A stretch of DNA of 64,000 nt from Flavobacteriaceae bacterium (GCA_028279515.1 JANQNQ010000001.1:434001-498000); one strand, 5' to 3'; numbered from the stretch's first letter, positions 24,082 to 32,835 are shown. The notes: generated by a model not told the origin, from the letters alone. A program made the numbers and translations.

Positions 24082-24393
24082 ATGGCAGATTTAAACCAAC
24101 AAGCATGGCAAGAGCAGCTTACTGCTGATGATAGCGCAGTTATCTTAGATGTAAGAACACCTTCTGAATTTGAAGAGGGCTACATACCGAACGCAAAGAA
24201 CATTGACCTGTACCTTGGACAAGGTTTTATTGATGAGGTAGAAACTCTTGACAAATCAAAGAATTACTATGTATACTGTCGTTCGGGAGGACGAAGTGCG
24301 CAGGCTTGTGCTGTTATGAATCAATTGGGCTTCGAAAACGCACACAACCTACTCGGTGGTTTCATGGAGTGGGAAGGCGAGGTTGCTCAATAA
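24082..24393 (+). CDS. Single-domain rhodanese-like protein
   Basis: 103 residues from ATG 24082. One rhodanese domain: VILDVRTPSEFEEGYIPNAKNIDL, active-site loop YVYCRSGGRSAQAC (Cys then RSGGRS, the six-residue loop of sulfurtransferases), and GFENAHNLLGGFMEWEG. It carries persulfide sulfur on the catalytic Cys; the acceptor is unknown. No signal peptide, so cytosolic. Monocistronic between two terminators. Confidence 0.93.
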   Translation: MADLNQQAWQEQLTADDSAVILDVRTPSEFEEGYIPNAKNIDLYLGQGFIDEVETLDKSKNYYVYCRSGGRSAQACAVMNQLGFENAHNLLGGFMEWEGEVAQ

Positions 24394-24411
24394 TGGAATA
24401 CTATTTGTAAG

Positions 24412-24439
24412 AACCTTCGGTGTACACCGAAGGTTTTTT
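24412..24439 (+). terminator. Intrinsic terminator after the rhodanese gene
   Basis: A 24-bp perfect palindrome, AACCTTCGGTG/CACCGAAGGTT around TA (24412-24435), followed by TTTTTT. The next gene begins only 14 nt further on. Confidence 0.88.
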
Positions 24440-24452
24440 AATGCCTTGTTTT

Positions 24453-25142
24453 ATGAAAAGAATATACTTTTTGCTGCTCGCTTTCAGCATCACTTTTTTT
24501 GCCAAAGCACAGACTGACGAACTAGACACCGATTGGAATCTTTTCGGGTTCAAAGGACAGGTAAAGGTCATGGTAGAAAAACGATATGGTTTGAGTCCAC
24601 GTTCTGACGTGTCAAAAAAGCCCCGCAAACATCTTCAGGACAAGACGGAGTATATTTTTAATGAGGAAGGACTATTGGTGCGAGTAAATTTCTATTATGA
24701 CCGAGAGTCACCTCTCGAATACCAGAAGTTCTTTTATGAAGAAGGGTATCTAAAAGGAATATCGAGCTACACACAAGAGGGCAAGTTTAGAGGAAGAAAG
24801 GTTCCTACGGGATATGTTACCAATATCAAGGTGAAAGGATTCTATCATTATGATGGCGGCCAAAACCTAAAAATGGAAACCTTCTTTAGCTGGAATGATC
24901 TCGGGCAACGCGTTAAGATTGAAGGTGTGTCTAAGACCGACAGTACAAGTCGATATACCATACAGTATTGGTACAACAAAAGAGGACACATTCACAAGAT
25001 GATCGCTGATTACCACAACGATCCCATCACTGAGACCATTGAACATTTATCGTATGATAGCAATGGCAATTGGTTAGAAGCACTAAATAAGGGGACTCAT
25101 TTTAAGGATGCACTTATAGAAAGGACCTATACGTATTTCTGA
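24453..25142 (+). CDS. Exported hypothetical protein with toxin-teneurin-like (YD) repeats
   Basis: 229 residues from ATG 24453, which gives a clean signal peptide (RIYFLLLAFSITFFAKAQ); GTG 24420 would lie inside the terminator stem. Several short units of the type YIFNEEGLLVRVNFYYD, KFFYEEGYLKGIS, YWYNKRGHIHKM and LSYDSNGNWLEA resemble the YD/RHS-like or MORN-like beta units seen in many Bacteroidota exported proteins. No enzyme motif. Its promoter must be upstream of, or within, the terminator region, so read-through is possible. The 3' end overlaps the convergent peroxiredoxin-like gene by 16 bp. Confidence 0.65.
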   Translation: MKRIYFLLLAFSITFFAKAQTDELDTDWNLFGFKGQVKVMVEKRYGLSPRSDVSKKPRKHLQDKTEYIFNEEGLLVRVNFYYDRESPLEYQKFFYEEGYLKGISSYTQEGKFRGRKVPTGYVTNIKVKGFYHYDGGQNLKMETFFSWNDLGQRVKIEGVSKTDSTSRYTIQYWYNKRGHIHKMIADYHNDPITETIEHLSYDSNGNWLEALNKGTHFKDALIERTYTYF

Positions 25143-25981
25143 TCCAACACCTTTAAAAAAGTTTCGGGCTCTGGACGCACACGATAATTGTCGGTGAGGT
25201 CAGCGAAAATTATCTTCCCTTCTTTGTCAGTAATGATTACAGTAGGCATCGCTGTGTCACTATCATATCCCAATACTTGAAACCCGGCAGGAATTCCGTT
25301 TTTAGCATCGATGCCTAACTTGGTCGCGACTTCATTATTCTCATCGACCAAAAAATGAAATCCAACATCAAACTTTTTCGCCAACGAAGCTGTATACTTA
25401 TGCGGTTGTGGACTCACCAGAATAGTGTCTACTCCGCGTTTTTCTAATTCTTGGTATTGTTCAGCAACTTCTTTTATCTGTGCCATGCATAATGGACACC
25501 AGTTACCTCGATAGAATAAAAAAATGCTTGGGTTTCCTAAAAAAGAGGAAGCAGCCACGGTTTCTTTGCTCGAGTTTTTTAGGCTGAAATCTGGAAGTTG
25601 TTGCCCTACTTTTAAGTTTTCGCTTTCCCGCTTATCAAAGACCGAATACCACTTCAAATATAGTATCCAACCGAGTACAATGGCCAGGCTAGTTGAAGAA
25701 CCAATAATCTCACCATTCTCAAGGATACCTCCAAGAGCTACGCTCATAAGAAATCCCACAAAAATCAAAACGGTGTAGACCTTAGGGTTTCGTTGCGTCC
25801 GTGCCCGTTTGGCAATAAATAGACCTCCAAAGAAGGCGACGACAGCAAGGGCGGCCACCAGACGTCCAGTATAGCGCCAGGAGAATCCGTTGTCGGCCAT
25901 GTGCCAAATACTGTCGATGGTTATGTACAAAGCAAATACCGGAAATAGTGAGATGAATACAGAGCGAAGCATATTCTTCAT
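25127..25981 (-). CDS. Membrane-anchored peroxiredoxin/thioredoxin-like protein
   Basis: 284 residues. Residues 1-115 contain about four membrane segments (VFISLFPVFALYITIDSIW, LVAALAVVAFFGGLFIA, VLIFVGFLMSVALGGIL, LAIVLGWILYLKWY). Then an AhpC/TSA domain: GQQLPDFSLKNSSKETV, FLFYRGNWCPLCMAQIKEV with a CPLC redox pair, and PTVIITDKEGKII. The fusion places thiol chemistry at the membrane; the side on which the domain faces is not certain. Probably reduces peroxides or protein thiols. Monocistronic and convergent with the YD-repeat gene. Confidence 0.82.
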   Translation of the reverse strand: MKNMLRSVFISLFPVFALYITIDSIWHMADNGFSWRYTGRLVAALAVVAFFGGLFIAKRARTQRNPKVYTVLIFVGFLMSVALGGILENGEIIGSSTSLAIVLGWILYLKWYSVFDKRESENLKVGQQLPDFSLKNSSKETVAASSFLGNPSIFLFYRGNWCPLCMAQIKEVAEQYQELEKRGVDTILVSPQPHKYTASLAKKFDVGFHFLVDENNEVATKLGIDAKNGIPAGFQVLGYDSDTAMPTVIITDKEGKIIFADLTDNYRVRPEPETFLKVLDQKYV

Positions 25982-26062
25982 GATAAGAAATTTTGTTTTT
26001 AGTGCGAAAATACGCTAGTTGCCTTACAAAAATGATTAATTTAGAACTCTTAACCATACATA

Positions 26063-27334
26063 ATGAAGGAAGATTTTTTGTACTACCTATGGCAGTATAA
26101 AAGAATAACGCTTCATGACCTGAGAACCGTTCGCGGTGAAAAAATTACCATACAGACCACGGGTCTGTTCAACGAAAATGCCGGCCCCGACTTTTTCAAT
26201 GCCAAAATCAGAATTGCAGACCAATTATGGGCTGGCAATGTAGAAATACATGTGCGAGCTTCAGACTGGTACGTGCATCATCACGAAAATGACCCAGCTT
26301 ACGACAATGTGATTTTACACGTGGTCTGGGAATACGATACCGATTTATACAGAAAAGACGGTTCTGTGATTCCTGTCCTTGAATTGCGGTCTTTTGTGAA
26401 TACCGTATTGCTAGCAAAATACCGCCAATTGTTTTTACAGAAAAAACAATGGATTCCCTGCGAAAAAGAAATAGGCACCGTTGACCCATTTGTTCGAGAG
26501 CATTGGTTAGAAAGGCTATACTTTGAACGCCTGGTTGAAAAGTCGGTAACCATTAAACAGTTACTACATCAGTCTTCCAATGACTGGGAGGCTACACTCT
26601 TTAAGCTTTTGGCGAGAAACTTTGGTGTTAAGATCAATGCTGACGCCTTTGCGAGTATGGCGGAATCTTTTCCGTTTTCTTTAGTGAGAAAATTACAAGC
26701 GCACCCAATTCAACTTGAAGCGTTGTTTTTGGGGCAGGCATCGTTGCTGACTTCGCAGGTTGAAGATGTACACCTTCAAGCATTGCAATCTGAACATGCG
26801 TATGCTGCACGAAAGTTCAACCTTGTGGAGAAGGGGGCATTTATTCCGCAATTTTTTCGATTGCGTCCCATGAACTTTCCAACCATCCGACTGTCTCAAT
26901 TAGCGCAACTCTATTCTCAACAAACGAGTTTATTTTCCGCAGTAATTGAGGCAAATACGTTGGCAGAATTCTACAAGTTATTCTCAATTGCTCCGAGTGC
27001 CTATTGGAAGAGTCATTACACTTTTGGAACTCCGTCAAGAAAAAGTGACAAGCGCTTGTCAAAGAACTTTGTAGACATCCTTTTGATAAATACGGTGATT
27101 CCGCTAAAGTTCTGTTATGCCCAACACATAGGGAAGGACATAAGCGAAGAGATCATGCAACTCCTAATATCCATAAAAGCAGAAAATAACAGTGTAATTA
27201 AGAAATTCTCAGAAATTCAAGTGGCTCCAGAAAATGCCATGCAGACGCAAGCCTTGCTCCAAATGAAGGTAAAATATTGCGATAATTTACGATGTTTGCA
27301 ATGTGATATTGGGAATCACCTTTTAAAAACATAG
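26063..27334 (+). CDS. DUF2851 family protein
   Basis: 423 residues, typical for this Bacteroidota family. The N-terminus MKEDFLYYLWQYKRI with LFNENAGPDFFNAKIRI, WAGNVEIHVRASDWYVHHHENDPAYDNVILHVVWEYD is the conserved block. The pattern of D/E/H/K residues there (GPDFFNAKI, GNVEIHVRASDW, HHHENDPAYDNV) recalls PD-(D/E)xK nucleases, but this is only a resemblance. The C-terminus has CDNLRCLQCDIGNHLL, a possible Cys cluster. Function unknown. Followed closely by the PspC-like gene (19 bp). Confidence 0.85.
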   Translation: MKEDFLYYLWQYKRITLHDLRTVRGEKITIQTTGLFNENAGPDFFNAKIRIADQLWAGNVEIHVRASDWYVHHHENDPAYDNVILHVVWEYDTDLYRKDGSVIPVLELRSFVNTVLLAKYRQLFLQKKQWIPCEKEIGTVDPFVREHWLERLYFERLVEKSVTIKQLLHQSSNDWEATLFKLLARNFGVKINADAFASMAESFPFSLVRKLQAHPIQLEALFLGQASLLTSQVEDVHLQALQSEHAYAARKFNLVEKGAFIPQFFRLRPMNFPTIRLSQLAQLYSQQTSLFSAVIEANTLAEFYKLFSIAPSAYWKSHYTFGTPSRKSDKRLSKNFVDILLINTVIPLKFCYAQHIGKDISEEIMQLLISIKAENNSVIKKFSEIQVAPENAMQTQALLQMKVKYCDNLRCLQCDIGNHLLKT

Positions 27335-27353
27335 AATTACTATATTTATACAA

Positions 27354-27581
27354 ATGAAGTTGATCTACAACATACGACACTATTTTGAGAAACACGGGTT
27401 TGATGTTTCCTCAAGGTTCGCTGACCGACTGGGGATGAAGACGAAGAATGTTAGGCTGTTTTTTATTTACGTGTCCTTCGCAACCTTTGGGGTGTGGTTT
27501 GCTGTATATCTGACCTTGGCCTTTTGGCTTAAGCTCAAAGACCTCATTTATACAAAACGAACTTCAGTATTCGATCTATAG
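27354..27581 (+). CDS. PspC-domain small membrane protein
   Basis: 75 residues. The pattern FADRLGMKTKNVRLFFIYVSF followed by a hydrophobic segment (FATFGVWFAVYLTLAFWLKL) is the PspC family signature. PspC proteins sense or respond to membrane stress in proteobacteria, but this short stand-alone form has no characterised role. It sits 3 bp before the K+ channel gene and 19 bp after DUF2851, in one likely operon. Confidence 0.75.
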   Translation: MKLIYNIRHYFEKHGFDVSSRFADRLGMKTKNVRLFFIYVSFATFGVWFAVYLTLAFWLKLKDLIYTKRTSVFDL

Positions 27582-27584
27582 CCT

Positions 27585-28589
27585 ATGTTTAAACTTTTCA
27601 AGTCTAAGTTCTTCACGGCCATCTTTTTGATGTTTTTTGTCTTCTTTATCGGAGTAGTAGGATTTATGCTTTTGTCTGATTATGGTCTGGTCGATGCGAT
27701 TTACATGACCATAATTACGGTTACAACGGTAGGATTTAGTGAAGTGAATCCATTAGACCAACCCTCTAAGGTCTTTACCATCTTTTTGATCATTACCAGT
27801 GTTTTTGTTTTTGCGTATTCACTATCGGTGATCACAGAATACATTGTGAGTAAAAATACAGTAGAACAATTAAGAACAAGACGAGTGAAAAAGAAAATTG
27901 ACGCATTGAATGGCCATGTAATTGTTTGTGGCTATGGTAGAAATGGAAAACAGGCCGCATCTAGGTTAAGAGCGTACAGGAAGCCGTTTGTGGTCATTGA
28001 AAAAAAGAAGGAACTGATCGAACGTTACTCGAGTGAGGTGTTGTTTGTAGAAGGAAATGCTAATGAAGACGAAGTGCTGATCGAGGCGGGGATTGAAAGG
28101 GCAGAGAGCCTGATCGTGGCATTGCCAAACGATGCAGACAATCTTTTTGTGGTGCTTTCAGCTCGTCAGATCAATAAGAAGTTAGTCATCATCAGCCGGG
28201 CTTCTGAAGAATCTTCTCAGAAAAAGCTGAAGCTTGCAGGGGCGGATAATGTTATTATGCCCGATATGATAGGAGGAGACCATATGGCCTCTTTGTTGGT
28301 AGTGCCAGATTTGGCTGAATTTTTAGACAACCTATCACTTGAGGTCGATGATTCGGCCAATCTAGAGGAGGTAGCTATTGAAGACCTTCCAGAGAAATAT
28401 TTGAATCGATCCATTCGTGACCTCGATTTAAGAAAAACGACTGGATGTACGGTAATTGGATTCAAAGGAACCGATGGTAAATATTTGATAAATCCAGAGG
28501 CAGAAACCAAATTGATTCCACAATCCAAACTGATCGTATTGGGTCGTCCAGAACAGATAAACAAGCTAAATGCCCTATTCAATATCTGA
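27585..28589 (+). CDS. Two-TM potassium channel with RCK (TrkA-N/TrkA-C) domains
   Basis: 334 residues. Two membrane helices flank a pore loop (segments about 10-30 and 66-86) with the filter TVTTVGFSEVNP at 46-57; the usual TVGYGD is altered to TVGFSE. Next, a Rossmann RCK domain (HVIVCGYGRNGKQAASRL, VEGNANEDEVLIEAGI, LPNDADNLFVVLSAR) and a C-terminal TrkA-C domain (LVVPDLAEFLDN to the end). Resembles MthK/Kch-type ligand-gated K+ channels, gated by nucleotides or ions binding to the RCK ring. Start codon at 27585, ATG. Ion selectivity with Phe-Ser in the filter is uncertain. Confidence 0.88.
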   Translation: MFKLFKSKFFTAIFLMFFVFFIGVVGFMLLSDYGLVDAIYMTIITVTTVGFSEVNPLDQPSKVFTIFLIITSVFVFAYSLSVITEYIVSKNTVEQLRTRRVKKKIDALNGHVIVCGYGRNGKQAASRLRAYRKPFVVIEKKKELIERYSSEVLFVEGNANEDEVLIEAGIERAESLIVALPNDADNLFVVLSARQINKKLVIISRASEESSQKKLKLAGADNVIMPDMIGGDHMASLLVVPDLAEFLDNLSLEVDDSANLEEVAIEDLPEKYLNRSIRDLDLRKTTGCTVIGFKGTDGKYLINPEAETKLIPQSKLIVLGRPEQINKLNALFNI

Positions 28590-28692
28590 TATCATTTAAC
28601 GGGTAAAATTTGATTTCAACTAATTTTTTTAGGATATTGCCCACTTAATTTTAACAACCACACAAAATTTTAACTATAACTAATCTTAGATT

Positions 28693-30327
28693 ATGAAGAA
28701 AAGACTCCTCGCCTTGTTGCTATTGATCACCCCTGTTTTAACGTTTGCTCAGGAGGTCGCCGAAAAAGGGTTGGACGAAAGAGTAAATGATGCATTTATG
28801 CCGGTCGCATCGGCTTGGGAAGGCTTCGTTTTGACGAGTATCCCAATTGCAGGATTTAATGTTCCAATAGTAGTAATACTCTTGGTGATTGGAGCTACAT
28901 TCTTTACCATATATTTTAAAGTGCCCAGTATCACGAAGTTTCCGATGGCGATTAATACGGTTAGAGGAAAGTATGATGATATCGAAGGTCACGAGGCTGC
29001 GGATAGCGCTGCCGTAAATGTGGTAGACGGTGATATTGTAGATACTATTAGAGATGAGAGTCAAGAAGGAGAGGTAAGTCACTTTCAGGCCTTGGCAACA
29101 GCAGTTTCTGGAACTGTTGGTTTAGGAAATATTGCTGGGGTTGCTGTAGCAATCGCATTGGGAGGTCCTGGGGCCACCTTTTGGATGATTGTCTGCGGTT
29201 TGATTGGAATGGCAACCAAGTTTGTTGAATGTACGCTTGGTGTAAAATATAGAGATGTAGGTGAGGACGGCACTGTATATGGCGGACCTATGTACTACTT
29301 GTCAAAAGGACTTAAAGAGACTGGAGTAGGTGGCCTAGGTAAAGTATTAGGAGCGTTGTTTGCTATACTTTGTGTAGGTGCTTCTTTTGGAGGTGGAAAC
29401 GCTTTCCAATCTAATCAGGCAGCCGTTCAGTTGAGCTCATTGTTTGGTTTAGATGGTGGGGCTACCGGAGTTCTCATCGGATTTGTTCTGGCTGTCCTAG
29501 TCGGAATCGTTATTATCGGAGGTATTAAGAGAATTGCAAAGATTACAGAGAAGATTGTACCATTTATGGCCGGAATTTATGTGCTAGCCGCATTGGTTAT
29601 CATCTTTGCAAACTTTAGTGATATAGGAACTGCATTCGGATTGATATTCGAAGGTGCGTTTACACCAATGGCTGGACTTGGAGGTTTGGTTGGTGTTTTG
29701 ATTGTTGGATTTCAACGTGCTGCTTTCTCTAATGAGGCAGGAGCTGGATCGGCAGCGATTGCACACTCGGCGGTTAAAACAAAGTATCCTGCATCAGAAG
29801 GTGTTGTGGCTTTATTAGAGCCATTTATTGATACGGTTGTTATTTGTACAATGACTGCATTAGTGATTATCTTCTTTAATATCGATGGAGGAAACATGCA
29901 AAGTATTTTTGCTTACGGTGGAGACGGAGCCAGTAATGTGGTGCTAAACTCAGATGGTAGTGTTGTTGGAGGTGTAGATCTTACATCTATGGCGTTCGAT
30001 TCTGTAATTCCAGGATTCTCTTACATACTTACTATTGCCATCGTGTTGTTCGCGTTCTCAACGATGATCTCATGGTCATACTATGGACTGCAGTCTTGGA
30101 AGTATCTTTTCGGAAAAGGAAAGACAGCTGACCTTGTTTATAAGGTATTGTTCTTGGTATTCGTGGTAATCGGAGCTGCAGCAACGTTAGATGCTGTGAT
30201 CAAGTTCTCTGACGCGATGATCCTTGCCCTGGTATTCCCGAATATGATCGGACTGTTCTTCTTGTTCCCGAAAGTAAGGGAAGAAATGAATAAATATGTG
30301 GCAGCGATAAAAGCTAACAAGAAGTAG
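28693..30327 (+). CDS. Sodium:alanine symporter (AGCS family)
   Basis: 544 residues. N-terminal signal-like segment (LLALLLLITPVLTFAQ) followed by about 11 membrane helices. AGCS marks: SHFQALATAVSGTVGLGNIAGVAVAI, GGPGATFWMIVCGLIGMATKFVECTLG, YGGPMYYLSKGLK, GFQRAAFSNEAGAGSAAIAHS and SWSYYGLQSWKYLFG. Imports alanine or glycine with Na+ through the inner membrane, consistent with a marine sodium economy. A non-conserved acidic loop (DDIEGHEAADSAAVN) sits between the first helix and the core. Next gene is 10 bp away. Confidence 0.94.
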   Translation: MKKRLLALLLLITPVLTFAQEVAEKGLDERVNDAFMPVASAWEGFVLTSIPIAGFNVPIVVILLVIGATFFTIYFKVPSITKFPMAINTVRGKYDDIEGHEAADSAAVNVVDGDIVDTIRDESQEGEVSHFQALATAVSGTVGLGNIAGVAVAIALGGPGATFWMIVCGLIGMATKFVECTLGVKYRDVGEDGTVYGGPMYYLSKGLKETGVGGLGKVLGALFAILCVGASFGGGNAFQSNQAAVQLSSLFGLDGGATGVLIGFVLAVLVGIVIIGGIKRIAKITEKIVPFMAGIYVLAALVIIFANFSDIGTAFGLIFEGAFTPMAGLGGLVGVLIVGFQRAAFSNEAGAGSAAIAHSAVKTKYPASEGVVALLEPFIDTVVICTMTALVIIFFNIDGGNMQSIFAYGGDGASNVVLNSDGSVVGGVDLTSMAFDSVIPGFSYILTIAIVLFAFSTMISWSYYGLQSWKYLFGKGKTADLVYKVLFLVFVVIGAAATLDAVIKFSDAMILALVFPNMIGLFFLFPKVREEMNKYVAAIKANKK

Positions 30328-30337
30328 CACAATTTCT

Positions 30338-31219
30338 ATGAAACATATCAAATCCCACTTCACGTTTGACAAGAAACAACGAAGTGGGATTTTCTTTTTG
30401 TTATTAATCATTGGAGCTGTTCAGATTGTTTATTTTACAGTCGACTTCAGGACAGCATCAAGTCCACAGATCGAGGAGGCTCGATTACTGGCCTTTCAGC
30501 AAGAGATAGATTCTCTTAAGTTGGTAGCGCTTGAAAACAAAAAACCAAAGATCTTCCCATTTAACCCAAACTACATAACCGATCACAAAGGGTATACCTT
30601 GGGTATGACTCCCGACGAGGTTGATCGATTACACACGTTTAGGGAGGAAAACAAATTTGTCAACTCGGCTAAAGAGTTTCAGCAAGTCACCAAAGTTTCA
30701 GATTCGTTGCTTGCAGCAATTTCTCCATTTTTCAAGTTTCCAGATTGGGTGATACAACGACAGAAGGCTTCCGCTAAAAAGCAATTCAAAAAACCAAAGA
30801 AGGATGAAGTTCCTGCCGTACGAAATGATCTTAATACCGCTTCCGCGGAAGCGTTAAAAGAAATAAGTGGCATAGGAGATGTACTGTCGAAGCGTATCGT
30901 TAAGTTTCGAAACCGTCTTGGAGGTTTCTTATCAGAAGAACAACTGCACGATGTGTATGGTTTGAAGCCTGAAGTTGTAGAACGTTTGCTGTTGCGATTC
31001 GAACTACAATCCAAGCCAGCTATAGTGAAAATCAATATTAACGAAGCTTCCATCAGTGAGTTGGCTGCATTGGTCTATTTTGACTACAAAACAGCAAAGC
31101 GAATCGTTGCGTATCGAACTCAGGTGGGCAATATTGTTTCTTTTGATGAATTAACAAAAATTGAAGGTTTTCCATCCGAAAAAATTAATAGAATTGCGCT
31201 ATATTTGACATTCGAATAA
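30338..31219 (+). CDS. ComEA-like helix-hairpin-helix DNA-binding protein, membrane-anchored
   Basis: 293 residues. One membrane segment (about 16-36, GIFFLLLIIGAVQIVYFTV), then a variable region, then helix-hairpin-helix motifs: LNTASAEALKEISGIGDVLSKRIVKFR (about 165-190) with LHDVYGLKPEVVERL, and ININEASISELAALVYFDYKTAKRIVAYR (about 232-260) with LTKIEGFPSEKI. Such proteins bind double-stranded DNA at the cell surface and take part in DNA uptake, but in Bacteroidota a competence role is not shown. The start ATG lies 10 bp after the symporter stop. Confidence 0.85.
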   Translation: MKHIKSHFTFDKKQRSGIFFLLLIIGAVQIVYFTVDFRTASSPQIEEARLLAFQQEIDSLKLVALENKKPKIFPFNPNYITDHKGYTLGMTPDEVDRLHTFREENKFVNSAKEFQQVTKVSDSLLAAISPFFKFPDWVIQRQKASAKKQFKKPKKDEVPAVRNDLNTASAEALKEISGIGDVLSKRIVKFRNRLGGFLSEEQLHDVYGLKPEVVERLLLRFELQSKPAIVKININEASISELAALVYFDYKTAKRIVAYRTQVGNIVSFDELTKIEGFPSEKINRIALYLTFE

Positions 31220-31276
31220 ATTGCATGCAAAAAGACATCCCTTCTTCTGGTAGATGTTTAGAATAATTGTTAGACT

Positions 31277-32464
31277 ATGGAGAACACCTTGTTAGATACC
31301 AATACTACTTATTTCACCGAAGAGCACGAAGTTTTTAGACAAAGCTTTAAAGATTTTCTTCAAAAAGAGGTCGTGCCACATATAGAAAAATGGGAAGAGA
31401 CAGGAACCATCGACCGTTTCATTTGGGAAAAGTTTGGCGAGATGGGCTACTTTGGACTTCACTATCCTGAAGCGTATGGCGGAATGGAGTTGGATTTCTT
31501 TTACACGGTGATCTTCTTAGAAGAACTTCAGAAAATAAATTCAGGCGGATTTGCCGCTGCCATGTGGGCACATGTCTATTTGGCCATGACACACCTTAAT
31601 AAAGAAGGTTCGCATGAAATCAAGGAAAAATACCTGACGCCAAGTATCGAAGGAAAAATGATCGGATGCTTGTGCATCACCGAACCCTTTGGTGGGTCTG
31701 ATGTCGCCGGAATGCGCACAACAGCAGTGAAGGATGGTGACACCTATATTATTAATGGGTCTAAGACCTTTATCACCAATGGGGTCTATTCTGATTACTT
31801 GGTGATAGCTGCAAAAACAAATCCGGAACTAGGAAATAAAGGAATGAGCATTTTCGTGATTGATCGAGACACGTCAGGAATCTCTTCTACTAAATTGGAC
31901 AAGTTAGGTTGGAGGGCTTCTGATACGGGAGAGATCGCGTTTGACAATGTGGTAATACCAGCTTCGAACCTAATGGGTGAAGAAGGTAAGGGGTTTCCGT
32001 ACATTATGCAGCATTTTGCACTAGAGCGTTTGGTAATGGGTGTCAATGCACATGCCAGGGCCGAGTATGCGTTGGAGTATGCCATTCAATACATGTCAGA
32101 ACGAACCGCTTTCGGAAAGACCATCGATCGTTTCCAAGCATTGAGACATTCAGTAGCCGAAATGGCCAGTGAGGTCGAGATGTGTAAAGAGTTTAACTAT
32201 GCCATCGCAAAACGACTTAATAAAGGCGAATACGTTGTGAAGGAGGCGAGCATGTCAAAACTAATCTCAACAAAGATTGCCGACCAGGTAATCTACCAAT
32301 GCCTACAATTGCTTGGAGGATATGGATACATGGAAGAGTATCCAATGGCAAGACTACTTCGTGATAGTCGTTTGGGGCCAATTGGCGGCGGAACATCAGA
32401 AATTTTGAGAGAGATCATCGCCAAGATCGTCATCGATAAAAAGGAGTACAAACCTGCTACATAG
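31277..32464 (+). CDS. Acyl-CoA dehydrogenase family protein
   Basis: 395 residues, normal length. FAD enzyme oxidising an acyl-CoA thioester to the trans-2-enoyl form. Visible: FGLHYPEAYGGMELDFF, CLCITEPFGGSDVAGMRTTA (FAD-binding), GSKTFITNGVYSDYLVIAA, MQHFALERLVMGVNAHARAEYALEYA, RTAFGKTIDRFQALRHSVAEM, QLLGGYGYMEEYPMARLLRDSRL and GGGTSEILREIIAK, where the catalytic Glu is usually found in GxxEI or the preceding segment. Chain length not predictable. It stands alone before the strong rpsU promoter. Confidence 0.93.
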   Translation: MENTLLDTNTTYFTEEHEVFRQSFKDFLQKEVVPHIEKWEETGTIDRFIWEKFGEMGYFGLHYPEAYGGMELDFFYTVIFLEELQKINSGGFAAAMWAHVYLAMTHLNKEGSHEIKEKYLTPSIEGKMIGCLCITEPFGGSDVAGMRTTAVKDGDTYIINGSKTFITNGVYSDYLVIAAKTNPELGNKGMSIFVIDRDTSGISSTKLDKLGWRASDTGEIAFDNVVIPASNLMGEEGKGFPYIMQHFALERLVMGVNAHARAEYALEYAIQYMSERTAFGKTIDRFQALRHSVAEMASEVEMCKEFNYAIAKRLNKGEYVVKEASMSKLISTKIADQVIYQCLQLLGGYGYMEEYPMARLLRDSRLGPIGGGTSEILREIIAKIVIDKKEYKPAT

Positions 32465-32504
32465 ACTTCTTTTTGACAAGGGTGAAAAAAATAAGATTTC
32501 TTGT

Positions 32505-32534
32505 TTTGTAAATCCAAAATTGTACATATCTTTG
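32505..32534 (+). promoter_or_regulatory. rpsU promoter
   Basis: TTTG (32505-32508), 18-nt spacer, TATCTTTG (32527-32534, perfect TAnnTTTG). Transcription starts about 32540, leaving a roughly 24-nt leader that carries the Shine-Dalgarno sequence and excluding the upstream in-frame start at 32501. Confidence 0.8.
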
Positions 32535-32545
32535 CCGTCCAAACG

Positions 32546-32557
32546 AAAGGAGGTGAT
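32546..32557 (+). promoter_or_regulatory. Perfect Shine-Dalgarno sequence of rpsU
   Basis: AAAGGAGGTGAT, a full complement of the 16S 3' end, 6 nt before ATG 32564. Bacteroidota genes normally lack such sites because bS21, bS18 and bS6 sequester the anti-Shine-Dalgarno; rpsU itself is the known exception, proposed to let bS21 control its own translation. Confidence 0.9.
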
Positions 32558-32563
32558 GACACT

Positions 32564-32758
32564 ATGTTAATTATACCAATAAAAGAAGGAGAAAATATTG
32601 ATAGAGCGCTAAAACGTTTCAAAAGAAAATTTGATCGTACAGGTACTATGCGTCAGCTACGTTCACGTCAGCAGTTCACAAAGCCATCTGTAGCGCGTAG
32701 AGCTCAAATTCAAAAAGCTCAATACATCCAGCATTTGAGAGACCAAGAAGAGATCTAA
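32564..32758 (+). CDS. rpsU: 30S ribosomal protein bS21
   Basis: 64 residues starting MLIIPIKEGENIDRALKRFK; RKFDRTGTMRQLRSRQQFTKPS and a basic C-terminus match flavobacterial bS21. Binds the platform of the 30S subunit next to the 16S 3' end. In Flavobacterium johnsoniae it contributes to hiding the anti-Shine-Dalgarno, which explains why most genes here have no such sequence. Own leader carries a perfect Shine-Dalgarno, suggesting translational autoregulation: low bS21 frees the anti-Shine-Dalgarno and favours rpsU. Start chosen by this site and by the family N-terminus. Confidence 0.96.
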   Translation: MLIIPIKEGENIDRALKRFKRKFDRTGTMRQLRSRQQFTKPSVARRAQIQKAQYIQHLRDQEEI

Positions 32759-32787
32759 AAGTATACGGTCTTTAGGTTTTAAAATAT

Positions 32788-32835
32788 AACCGTTAGTAGG
32801 CAAAGTTTAATACCTTTGTTTTCTAACGGTTTTTT
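32788..32835 (+). terminator. rpsU terminator enclosing a possible xer promoter
   Basis: AACCGTTAG (32788-32796) and CTAACGGTT (32823-32831) form a 9-bp stem followed by T-run to 32835. The 26-nt loop contains TACCTTTG (32811-32818), a perfect -7 element; transcription from it would start about 32824, 13 nt before the xer ATG. No TTTG lies at the usual -33 position. Confidence 0.7.
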
